DNA of 64,000 nt from Corallococcus silvisoli. GTDB taxonomy: Bacteria > Myxococcota > Myxococcia > Myxococcales > Myxococcaceae. The position numbers were made by a program, and so were the translations under genes. The notes below the pieces were generated by a model, which did no database searches, was not told where the DNA came from, and saw nothing but the letters and a program-made list of their open reading frames with translations. Below, in pieces: positions 56,830 to 64,000 of the stretch (positions are counted from its first letter, which is position 1; each line of letters begins with the position of its first letter). The stretch is taken from the NCBI RefSeq assembly GCF_009909145.1, contig NZ_JAAAPJ010000016.1:1-64000 (forward strand). The letters are read 5' to 3'.

Positions 56830-57843
56830 TCAGCCGAACAGGCCGCCGACGAAGCTGGAGACGGCGGAGACGGCGGCGCCCACCTGGCTGACCACCGGGA
56901 TGTTGGTGGCGGCGGCGATGGAGCCCACGGCGGTGATGACGCCCGTGACCTTCTTGGTGGTGCTGGCGTTCGGGTCGCGCAGGGTGGAGACCGCGTTCGC
57001 CGTGTCGAAGGCGGCGATGGCGATGTTGGCGCCCGGGGCGAAGCGGCCCGCGGCCTTGGCCAGGGTGCCCCCGGCGGCCTTGGCGGCGGCGGTCGCGCCG
57101 GCCTTGGCGGCGGCCTTGCCACCCTCGCTCAGCGCGGCCTTGGCGGCGGCGCGGGTCGCGGTGCCGGTGGCGGCCTTCAGCGCGACGCCGCTCTCGCTCA
57201 CGGCGGTCTTCAGCGCGCCGCGCACGCCCTGCTTGATGGCCTGGCTGGTGCCACCCTCGAAGGCGGCCTTGGCGGCGGCGCCCGCGGCGGCGCGCGCCAG
57301 CTTGGGACCGGCGCCCGGGACGGCGGCCTTGAAGGCGCCGCTGGCGGCCTTGTAGGCGCTGCCGAACTTGGTCACGTCGCGGGCGATCTCCAGACCGCCC
57401 TTGACGGTGCTGACCGCGCCCTTGCCGGCGGTGGCGACGGAGCCCAGCGCCTTGTTCCAGTCCTCGCTGCTGCCGCTGCGCACGGCGTTGCGCACGTCGC
57501 TGATGGCCGTGCCCGTCTGGCCAACCAGCTTCGCGGCGCTGGTGATGGTGCCCAGGGCCTTGCCGGCGATGCCCAGCTTGCCCTTGAGGTCCAGCTTCGT
57601 CTTCGGGTCGGTGGCCTTGGCGACCAGCTTGTCGACGTTGCCCTTCAGCGTCGCCTTGAAGCCGTCCGTCTTCAGGCTCTTGACGTTGTCGAAGCCGTCC
57701 TTCACCGCGGTCTTCACCTTGGTGAAGGTGTCGTAGCCCTTCTTCGCCTGCGTCCCGATGTCCTTCGCCGCCTTGATGGGGTCCTGCTGCACGTGGCGGA
57801 TGGTGTTGCTGACGGCACTGCGGGCGCGGTCGATCAGGCTCAT
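56830..57843 (-). CDS. Ala/Lys-rich protein of unknown function
   Basis: 337 residues, strongly biased to Ala, Gly, Lys, Thr and Val. A basic helical first third (RHVQQDPIKAAKDIGTQAKKGYDTFTKVKTAVKDG) leads to repeated AAKAA-type segments (SEGGKAAAKAGATAAAKAAG) and a hydrophobic C-terminal third (ANIAIAAFDTANAV, VVSQVGAAVSAVSSFVGGLFG). No signal peptide, no cysteine, no family recognised. Codons are typical of the region. It could be membrane-interacting, chromatin-like or a secreted effector carrier; the sequence does not decide. Confidence 0.6.
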   Translation of the reverse strand: MSLIDRARSAVSNTIRHVQQDPIKAAKDIGTQAKKGYDTFTKVKTAVKDGFDNVKSLKTDGFKATLKGNVDKLVAKATDPKTKLDLKGKLGIAGKALGTITSAAKLVGQTGTAISDVRNAVRSGSSEDWNKALGSVATAGKGAVSTVKGGLEIARDVTKFGSAYKAASGAFKAAVPGAGPKLARAAAGAAAKAAFEGGTSQAIKQGVRGALKTAVSESGVALKAATGTATRAAAKAALSEGGKAAAKAGATAAAKAAGGTLAKAAGRFAPGANIAIAAFDTANAVSTLRDPNASTTKKVTGVITAVGSIAAATNIPVVSQVGAAVSAVSSFVGGLFG

Positions 57844-58018
57844 GTGGGGCTCCCCCGGGGGCGTTCGAGGAAATGGATGGAAAAGGATGCGGACGACTTG
57901 CGGGAATTATCGCGGCGGGCGCCGATCAGTTGCGTAGCACCTCACACCCGATGAGAAGGTGGGAGACAAGCGCTGATGGACCCACGCCACATGGCTCACC
58001 GCGTCAGAGGGGTTTCCG

Positions 58019-58282
58019 TCACGGCGGGGCGGCGCAGACGTTGGGCTCGCCGCCCCCGCCGCAGGTGAGGCCGTCGTCGCAGGTGCCGCAGTGGAGCGTG
58101 CCGCCGCACCCGTCGATGGCGTAGCCGCAGTCCAGGCCCTGGGACTCGCACGTCATGGGCAGGCAGACGGAGGTGGGGGGCGACAGCAGGCCCAGGGAGG
58201 CGTCGTACGGTGGCGTCTGGCCGCAGGCCAGCCAGAGCCCCACGAGGGTCCCCCACCCCGCCAGCTTGACAGCATGCGTCAT
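58019..58282 (-). CDS. Small Cys-rich lipoprotein
   Basis: 87 residues from the ATG at 58282. Lipobox LWLAC, then a mature part with about nine cysteines (CLPMTCESQGLDCG, DGCGGTLHCGTC, LTCGGGG), a compact disulfide pattern that recurs in myxobacterial surface proteins. It is probably anchored in the outer membrane. No recognised function; no operon partner. Confidence 0.7.
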   Translation of the reverse strand: MTHAVKLAGWGTLVGLWLACGQTPPYDASLGLLSPPTSVCLPMTCESQGLDCGYAIDGCGGTLHCGTCDDGLTCGGGGEPNVCAAPP

Positions 58283-58560
58283 GCCCCGTCCCCGCCGTCC
58301 CTGAAGCCCCACTTCCACCTCCGGCCCGCCGGGCAGGGTGGGGCCACGCCTGTCGCCCGTGAAGCGGCGGCGAGCCCCGGAAGGCCGCTGGCGGTCGGAA
58401 AGGCGTCAATGTCCCACCCCGCCTGGCGGGGAGGCGCGCACTGGTGGACACCGGACGGGCCAGCGAGGGGGGTGGGCGCGGTGCCCAGGGGTCCCCACCG
58501 TGAACGGACGCGGGGGCGCGCACGGGGAAGGCGGCGTCCGGCGGGGAAGGGACCCCCCCA

Positions 58561-60828
58561 ATGGCACGTCCCAGACGCTTCGTACACGACGACGGTTGGG
58601 GGCTCGGCGCGAGCCTGGCGGTGGCGCTCGTGCTGCTGGCGGTGGCCGTGGGCGCCCTCCTGATGGCGCGGGCCTCCTCGCAGACGCGGGTGATGGAGCG
58701 CTCCATGGACCTGCTGGAGGTGGAGCAGCTGGGGCGGGCCTTCAGCGACAAGGTGTCCCTGGCCAACAGCGCGCTGCTGGCGGGCGGGCAGACGCTCTCC
58801 CAGGACACGGCGGAGGCCCGGAAGCGCTTCCTGGACACCGCTGGACGGCTGCACGACCGGCTGAGCCTCCCCGGGGCCCAGGCGCTGGTGGACGAGGTGC
58901 GCGCCGCCGAGCAGCTGCACGAGGAGGCCCTGCACACCCTGCGGAACGTGCCCCCCACGAACGACGAGCAGGCCGCGCGCGCGCGGCTGACGCGGGCCCA
59001 TGCGCGCGTGCGGGAGGCGCAGGCCCGGCTGGAGTGGGAGGTGCAGGCCCAGCTGGCCATGGAGAACCGGGCGGCGGTGATGACGGACCGGTGGGAGACG
59101 GTGCTGCTGCTCGTGGCGTCCCTGCTGGGCCTGACCGTGGCGGCGGCGCTGGCGTGGGTGCTGCGCCGCCGGCTGCATCCGCTCAAGCGCGAGGCGGCCG
59201 CCAACGCGCACCGCTTCCAGGCGCTGGTGGAAGGCGTGCGCGACTATGCCCTGGTGCTGCTGGACGCGCGCGGGCGGGTGGCCAGCTGGAATCCGGGCGC
59301 GGAGCGCATCCAGGGCTGGGGCGAGGCGGAGATCCTCGGCCGCCCGAACTCCGTCTTCTACACCTCCGAGGAGGCGGCGGCGGGCCAGGCCGACCGGGAC
59401 CTGGCCCGGGCGCTCCAGGAGGGGCGGCTGCGCACCGAGGGCTGGCGGCAGCGCAAGGATGGCTCGCGCTTCTGGTCGCAGGTGTCCTTCACCGCGCTGC
59501 GCGACGAGGAAGGCGAGCCGCAGGGCTTCTCCGTGGTGACGCGCGACATCACCGAGCAGCGGCGCACGGAGCGGATGCAGGAGCTGCTCGCGGAGGCCGG
59601 CCGCGTCTTCCACCAATCCCTGGACCCCGACCTGACGGTGGCGGAGGTGGCGCGGCTGCTGGTGCCGGAGGTGGCGGATGGCTGCATCCTCTACCTGCTG
59701 ACACCCGCGGGGGAGCTGCGGCCCCGGGCGGTGACGCACGTGCAGCCCGACCGCGAGGCGAGCCTGTGGGAGGCCCTGCGGCGGTTCCCTCCGCGCGCGG
59801 GCATGCCTCCGCCCGTCTGGGAGGTGCTGCGCACCGGGCGCTCGCGGCTGGACGTGGAGGTGGAGGTGGCGGACCTGGAGGGCGCCGCGGAGACCCCCGA
59901 GCACCGCGTGTTGATAGAGCGCATCGCCATTGGCTCGTCGCTGGTGGTGCCGCTGCGCGCGGGCACGAAGACGCTGGGCGTGTTCGTGTTGATGACGGCC
60001 CGGGGCCACCGCCGCTTCACGCAGGTGGACCAGGTGCTGGTGGAGGAGCTGGCCGGCCGCGCCGGGCTGGCCCTGGAGAACACGCGGCTCCTGCGCGAGG
60101 CGCGCGAGGCGGTGGACCTCATCGCCGTCACCGCGCACGACCTGGGCAATCCCTTGCATGCGTTGCAACTGCTGTTGCACAAGCTGCGGCGCGCGCAGGC
60201 GGCCGGTCATCAGGAGGACGTCCGCCAGGGGTTGGTGGCGGCGCTCGGGCAGTCGCAGCGGCTGGGCCAGCTGTTGCACAACCTCCTGGACCTGTCGCGG
60301 CTGTCTTCCGGCAAGCGGCTGCTGGACGCGGCGCCCATGGACCTGGGCGAGCTGGTGCGCGAGGTGGTGGACCGCTTCGCGGAGACGGCCGTGCAGGCGG
60401 GCTGTGAGCTCCGGGTGGAGACGGAGCCCGGGCAGGTGGGCCAGTGGGACCGGATCCGCCTGGACCGGGTGGTGACGAACCTGGTCTCCAACGCGCTGAA
60501 GTTCGGCCGGGGGCACCCGGTGACGGTGACGGTGAGCGCGCTGGACGCGGGGCACTCGCGGCTGCGGGTGCGCGACGAGGGCGTGGGCATCGCCCCGGAG
60601 GCCCAGCGCCGCGTCTTCGAGCGCTTCGAGCGCGAGCGGGCCGCGAAGGCGGAGTCCGGCTATGGGCTGGGGCTCTACATCGTCCGCCAGCTGGTGGAGG
60701 CGCACGGGGGCGTCATCCAAGTGGAGAGCGTCCCGGGCCATGGCGCCACCTTCACCGTGGACCTGCCGCGGGTGCCCCGGTCCGTGGACGAGCCAGGGCT
60801 GGCGGACTCCCCTCCGCTCCAGCAGTGA
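58561..60828 (+). CDS. Orphan PAS-GAF sensor histidine kinase
   Basis: 755 residues. Membrane helix ~13-35, a ~140-residue helical extracytoplasmic sensor (CHASE3-like), second helix ~178-198, a PAS domain ~217-335 (DYALVLLDARGRVASWNPGAERIQGW), a GAF domain ~345-505, then HisKA with His526 (VTAHDLGNPLHAL), N box VTNLVSNALKFG, G1 RDEGVGI and G2 GYGLGLYIVRQL. No response regulator gene is near, so it is an orphan, as is common in myxobacteria. Converges on the MBL-fold gene with 10 bases between stops. Confidence 0.93.
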   Translation: MARPRRFVHDDGWGLGASLAVALVLLAVAVGALLMARASSQTRVMERSMDLLEVEQLGRAFSDKVSLANSALLAGGQTLSQDTAEARKRFLDTAGRLHDRLSLPGAQALVDEVRAAEQLHEEALHTLRNVPPTNDEQAARARLTRAHARVREAQARLEWEVQAQLAMENRAAVMTDRWETVLLLVASLLGLTVAAALAWVLRRRLHPLKREAAANAHRFQALVEGVRDYALVLLDARGRVASWNPGAERIQGWGEAEILGRPNSVFYTSEEAAAGQADRDLARALQEGRLRTEGWRQRKDGSRFWSQVSFTALRDEEGEPQGFSVVTRDITEQRRTERMQELLAEAGRVFHQSLDPDLTVAEVARLLVPEVADGCILYLLTPAGELRPRAVTHVQPDREASLWEALRRFPPRAGMPPPVWEVLRTGRSRLDVEVEVADLEGAAETPEHRVLIERIAIGSSLVVPLRAGTKTLGVFVLMTARGHRRFTQVDQVLVEELAGRAGLALENTRLLREAREAVDLIAVTAHDLGNPLHALQLLLHKLRRAQAAGHQEDVRQGLVAALGQSQRLGQLLHNLLDLSRLSSGKRLLDAAPMDLGELVREVVDRFAETAVQAGCELRVETEPGQVGQWDRIRLDRVVTNLVSNALKFGRGHPVTVTVSALDAGHSRLRVRDEGVGIAPEAQRRVFERFERERAAKAESGYGLGLYIVRQLVEAHGGVIQVESVPGHGATFTVDLPRVPRSVDEPGLADSPPLQQ

Positions 60829-60838
60829 CCGTGCGCGG

Positions 60839-61738
60839 CTACAGGTGCAGCGAGGACACGGGGGCGACGAGCCCGGGCCGGATGGGGAAGTCCTCGGGCA
60901 GCTTCTCTCGCTCCTCCAGGCGCTCGAACTCCAGCGAGTCATGCGCGCAGAAGACCGTCACCTGGGCGCCGTGGCGCTGCACCAGCTCCCGCAGGCGGCG
61001 CAGGTTGTACCAGCGCATCCACCCGTCCTTCTGCATCAGCTTCTGGTAGGCGCGCAGGCCGAGGGTGCACCGGTAGCGGTCCAGGTCCAGCTCCCCGTGG
61101 TGGAAGTACGCGTCGCCCGCGTGCAGCATCCACCCGTCTCCGGTGTCGATGGCCACGCCCGCGTGGCCCAGCGTGTGGCCCGTCAGCGGCACCAGCAGGA
61201 TTTCGGGCGGAAGGCCGGTGAGCTCGCGCACGCAGTCGAAGCCGAACCAGCCCTCCCCCCGGTTCGGGACGTAGGTCTCCCAGCGCGTCTCCTTGGACCA
61301 TTGCTGAGGGCGGAAGCGCGCCCGGTCCAGCCAGGTCCGCTGCGCGGTGGCCACGCGGTACTCCTCCGCCAGCACGTGCACACGCGCATGGGGGAAGTCG
61401 TCCAGGCCGCCCGCGTGGTCGAAGTCCAGGTGGGTGAGGACGATGTCTCGCACGTCGCTGGCCTGGAAGCCCATGCGCTCCAGCTGGCGGATGGCGGTGG
61501 CTTCCTCGGCCAGGGCGGGCCGGGACAGCACGTCGCGGAACAGGCCGCTCAAGCGCACGCGGGGCGCGTACACGTCATTGAGACCGAAGCCGGTGTCCAC
61601 CAGCACCAGACCGCGCGGTGTCTCCAACACCAGACAGTGGCAGGTGAGCGCCGCGGGCCCCGTGAAGCCGCGCCGCCCGTCGACGAGCCGCCGGCCGGGC
61701 GGGCACATCGTGGTGCAGTTCAGGTGGTGGATGCGCAT
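60839..61738 (-). CDS. MBL-fold metallo-hydrolase
   Basis: 299 residues from the ATG at 61738, with AGGAG upstream. The metal motif is LTHLDFDHAGG (His103, Asp105, Asp107, His108), a variant of HxHxDH with Asp at the second position, then HTLGHAGVAI and HAGDAYFHHGEL. It resembles N-acyl-homoserine lactonase-like and other lactonase/hydrolase members, but residues outside the metal site give no substrate. No signal peptide. Confidence 0.85.
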   Translation of the reverse strand: MRIHHLNCTTMCPPGRRLVDGRRGFTGPAALTCHCLVLETPRGLVLVDTGFGLNDVYAPRVRLSGLFRDVLSRPALAEEATAIRQLERMGFQASDVRDIVLTHLDFDHAGGLDDFPHARVHVLAEEYRVATAQRTWLDRARFRPQQWSKETRWETYVPNRGEGWFGFDCVRELTGLPPEILLVPLTGHTLGHAGVAIDTGDGWMLHAGDAYFHHGELDLDRYRCTLGLRAYQKLMQKDGWMRWYNLRRLRELVQRHGAQVTVFCAHDSLEFERLEEREKLPEDFPIRPGLVAPVSSLHL

Positions 61739-61907
61739 GGCGGCTCCTGCTCCTCGTGACCGTGGCGGGCGACCGTCGGCGCAGCGGGGCCGCGGGAAGC
61801 CACCATCCGTTCGTTCAGGGCAAAAGTGCGCCGTGCCCCCCGTGGGAGGAATCACCGCGCCCGTGGCGGGCGGGGGCTCGCCCGGCCGGGGGGCGGAAGT
61901 CCGGGCT

Positions 61908-62354
61908 TCAGGGCGACGGGGATTGCCCGGCCGCCTCCTCGCCGTGTGGCGGGGCCGACATCAGCACCAGCGCTTCGCTGGGGGCGACGGAGCGGTGCTC
62001 GACGCCGCGCGGGACGATGAGCAGCTCTCCTTCTTCCAGGACGACGGTGCGCTCGCGCAGCTCCACACGCAGGGCGCCCCGGGTGACGAAGAACAGCGCA
62101 TCCCCCGTGGGGTGCTGGCGCCAGGGCCCCACGCCGGTCAGCCGCACCAGATGCACGGGCTGGCCGTGGAGCATGCCCACGGGTCGGGCGGTGCCGGGGC
62201 CGGACAGGCTGGTGGAGGCGTGGGCCAGGTTCACCTTCTCCACGAGGGGTGGGGCGGCCGGGGCCACTGTTGAACCGTTCGGGGCGCGACGGCGCGAGTC
62301 CCAGCGAGGGGGACGGCCGCCAGCGAGAGGTGGGGTCCGGAGAATCGTGCTCAT
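61908..62354 (-). CDS. Cupin-domain protein
   Basis: 148 residues. The conserved cupin elements are a beta-barrel from ~55 to 140: VHLVRLTGVGPWRQHPTGDALFFVTRGALRVEL and the second motif GELLIVPRGVEHRSVAP, including His residues that could hold one metal. The first ~40 residues are Pro/Arg-rich and disordered. Function open: small-molecule binding or enzymatic. Confidence 0.8.
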   Translation of the reverse strand: MSTILRTPPLAGGRPPRWDSRRRAPNGSTVAPAAPPLVEKVNLAHASTSLSGPGTARPVGMLHGQPVHLVRLTGVGPWRQHPTGDALFFVTRGALRVELRERTVVLEEGELLIVPRGVEHRSVAPSEALVLMSAPPHGEEAAGQSPSP

Positions 62355-62791
62355 GCGGACAGCGACTCCTTCAGGGGCGACGCGGTCCCACCCCTCTCAT
62401 GGGTTGTCTTGCTTTCTGCCAGAGACAGGCACCGTGTTTCATCCCCCCTGCCTGGGGGCCGGTCCGGTATCCGACGGAAGCCGCCGGTAAGATAGGGTTT
62501 GCCTGGGCGTTGTGCCCGCGGTGTCGCGAGAAAATCGAGTCCATCCGCTGCCCGCCGGGCTGCCCGCTCTGTCCGAGCCGTGGGGCGCGCGTGCTCGGCG
62601 GCCACCGTCCCCGAGTGCGCCCCGGTCCGACCCCTCCCCCCGGGTGGGGGCCCTCCCGTGCTCCGCCATCCCCAGACATGAGGGGTCCCGGCACCGCCGC
62701 GGGGCGCGTCCGGGAGATGACACGGGGGAGCCGTGGCTCAACGCGGGCTCCACCCTCCTGTGACCCAATCCCTTTCATCGAGGCAGCGACG
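62355..62791. other. Divergent intergenic region
   Basis: 437 bases between the cupin gene (minus) and the thioredoxin-like gene (plus). An open frame continuous with the thioredoxin gene contains two CXXC pairs (CPRC, CPLC) around 62510-62580 but has no start or ribosome site I can defend. No promoter pair is certain. Confidence 0.45.
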
Positions 62792-63139
62792 ATGCGGCTC
62801 GAGCACTTCACGGAGCGCAGCTTCCAGCAGCAGGTGCTGGCTTCGCGGCAGGTCGTCTTGATGTATTTCTGGGCGCGCTGGTGCCCCCCGGAGTACCGGT
62901 TGATGGACGCCTGGGTGGAGTGCGTGGCGGCCCGGCACGGGGGCGCCTTGAAGGTGGTGAAGGTGGACGTGGAGGCGGACCTGGTCCTCTCCGACCGCTA
63001 CATCATCCGCGCGGTGCCCACGCTGCTGGTCTTCAAGGGCGGAGACATGGTGGACCGGGCCGTGGGGGCGATGACCCGGACCGCCATCCGGCGGATGCTG
63101 GAGGTGCATCTGCCGACTCCCGCTGTCACCCTGTTTTGA
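62792..63139 (+). CDS. Thioredoxin-fold protein with single active-site Cys
   Basis: 115 residues; GAGG precedes the ATG. The fold is complete: MYFWARWCPPEY at the active site, VVKVDVEADLVLSDRYIIRAVPTLLVFKGGDMV with the cis-Pro76. The usual WCGPC is WCPPE, with Cys31 kept and the resolving Cys replaced by Glu34; another Cys (44) lies one helix further. It is therefore likely a monothiol or redox-inactive thioredoxin, perhaps a reductase partner or chaperone. Confidence 0.82.
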   Translation: MRLEHFTERSFQQQVLASRQVVLMYFWARWCPPEYRLMDAWVECVAARHGGALKVVKVDVEADLVLSDRYIIRAVPTLLVFKGGDMVDRAVGAMTRTAIRRMLEVHLPTPAVTLF

Positions 63140-63189
63140 CAAGATGGTCAGTTAAAGCTTGTTTGGAATATATTGCCTGTTGCCGTCTG

Positions 63190-63486
63190 ATGACCGCCTT
63201 CCCCTTGGAAAGGCCGCGTCGGCAGCTGTCCTCGCTGTTCTCCTCCGGCGGGACGTTCCGGGGCGACACCAGCGGTGGCTGCGGTCTGGTGGCGGGCAAC
63301 CGCGGCACCAACTCCGCGAACGCGCCGTGGGGCTGGGACGACCAGAACGACGGACCCATCCTGCGAGGGGAGATCGCCAAGGACCCGGCGAAGCTCGCCG
63401 CGTACTACTTCAGTCCGTCGTCCCAGCTCTCGACGACGGACACGTTCAATCCCTTCCAGAACATCGGCGACCCGAACCAACCCTGA
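63190..63486 (+). pseudogene. Remnant of a secreted-protein gene (C-terminal fragment)
   Basis: 98 codons from an ATG at 63190 that has no ribosome site and is preceded by an unusually AT-rich stretch. The text SGGCGLVAGNRGTNSANAPWGWDDQNDGP and YYFSPSS looks like the C-terminal end of a larger secreted protein without its catalytic part; similar ends occur in exported proteins of other GC-rich bacteria. The frame is open upstream into unrelated sequence. It could also be an intact small gene; I favour a fragment. Confidence 0.4.
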
Positions 63487-63521
63487 AGGCCTGGGATGGG
63501 AGGGTAGGATTGGAGCCCTCC

Positions 63522-64000
63522 ATGACACGCGCCCCTTCCTTCACCCTTCGTGAGTACCCCATCTGCGACGACGGTTGTGGCCCCTACGACATCACGACGG
63601 GGGCGGACGGGGCCCTCTGGTTCACGCTCGTCCATCACGGCCAGATTGGCCGGCTGACGACGGCGGGGCAGGTCACGCGCTTTGCTGTCGAAGGCGCGGA
63701 TGGACTGTCGCGGATCATCTCCGGGCCTGACGGCGCGCTGTGGTTCACCGAGTTCAAGAGCCACCGTGTTGGACGCATCACGCTGGATGGGAGCGTGAGC
63801 CGCTTCCCCATTCCCGGCGAGGGCGGCCCTTACGGACTCACGGTGGGTCCGGACGGCGCGCTCTGGTTCACGCTGATGCGCAACGACCGCATCGGCAGGC
63901 TCACGCCCGACGGAGACGTCCGCGAGTACCGCCTCCCCACCACCGGTGGATATCCGTCCGCCATCGTCACGGGGGCGGATGGGGCCCTCTGGTTCACCCT
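63522..64000 (+). CDS. vgb: Virginiamycin B lyase-type beta-propeller, N-terminal part
   Basis: Starts at ATG 63522 with GGAG upstream and runs off the window. The visible ~159 residues show four repeats of GxDGALWFT followed by IGR/VGR-(I/L)T (e.g. TGADGALWFTLVHHGQIGRLT), the blade pattern of the streptogramin B lyase Vgb family. In environmental bacteria such proteins are not necessarily antibiotic-inactivating; some are general lactone/ester lyases. No signal peptide is seen at the start. Confidence 0.85.
   Translation, partial: MTRAPSFTLREYPICDDGCGPYDITTGADGALWFTLVHHGQIGRLTTAGQVTRFAVEGADGLSRIISGPDGALWFTEFKSHRVGRITLDGSVSRFPIPGEGGPYGLTVGPDGALWFTLMRNDRIGRLTPDGDVREYRLPTTGGYPSAIVTGADGALWFT

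Noticed and set aside
62480..62650. Small zinc-ribbon protein (CPRC...CPLC) upstream of the thioredoxin gene
   Set aside because: No start codon with a ribosome site, the frame continues into Pro/Arg low-complexity sequence and into the thioredoxin gene; more likely chance.

Overview
The window is very GC-rich, densely packed DNA with long open antisense frames. Its gene families point to a predatory/social myxobacterium of the Myxococcus-Corallococcus type: a SitA/SitI swarm-inhibition toxin-immunity pair, two membrane-anchored Ser/Thr protein kinases with PEGA-like ectodomains, large Cys-rich lipoproteins, a Sec-exported Rhs toxin with a string of small immunity-like genes, an orphan hybrid sensor kinase and many lineage-specific secreted proteins. 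I assign the order with good confidence and the genus only by impression. No rRNA, tRNA, CRISPR array, transposase or integrase was seen.

Layout. 1-967: the tail of a SitA6-like lipoprotein toxin and its double-CXXCG immunity gene. 971-9833: mostly minus-strand housekeeping and envelope genes (PhoD-like phosphatase, alpha/beta hydrolase, an SRPBCC/ArsR divergent pair with a palindromic operator, an MFS exporter, a TPR-CapA protein, DoxX, a TrmN6-like methyltransferase). 9835-23500: glutathione synthetase-like ATP-grasp enzyme, two large Ser/Thr kinases, two small unknowns, a Cys-rich lipoprotein, a secreted Cys-containing protein, a DUF429 protein, an aldo/keto reductase and a GIN-domain protein. 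The intergenic stretch 12561-12986 carries four DnaA-box-like 9-mers spaced close to whole helical turns. 23707-26689: an outer-membrane barrel with an HxSNG motif and an RNase R-type exonuclease.

26884-40071 is the accessory heart of the window: a 1652-residue PA14 lipoprotein, an intrinsic terminator, a 1917-residue signal-peptide-bearing SpvB/FG-GAP/Rhs protein whose last ~80 codons have a different base composition, a start/stop-overlapped immunity candidate, and five more tightly packed small genes that look like a collected immunity array. I infer that these genes together form a contact- or predation-related polymorphic-toxin island.

40073-64000: YkgJ Cys-cluster protein, a PilZ plus acyltransferase-like protein, a NYN-LOTUS RNA-binding nuclease candidate, an SsuABC-like importer, a coupled glucose dehydrogenase-GH15 glycosidase pair followed by an App1-type phosphatase and facing polyphosphate kinase, a trigger-factor-like protein without a ribosome-docking domain, an Ala/Lys-rich protein, a PAS-GAF sensor histidine kinase, an MBL-fold hydrolase, a cupin, a single-Cys thioredoxin, a gene remnant and the start of a virginiamycin B lyase-type propeller running off the window.
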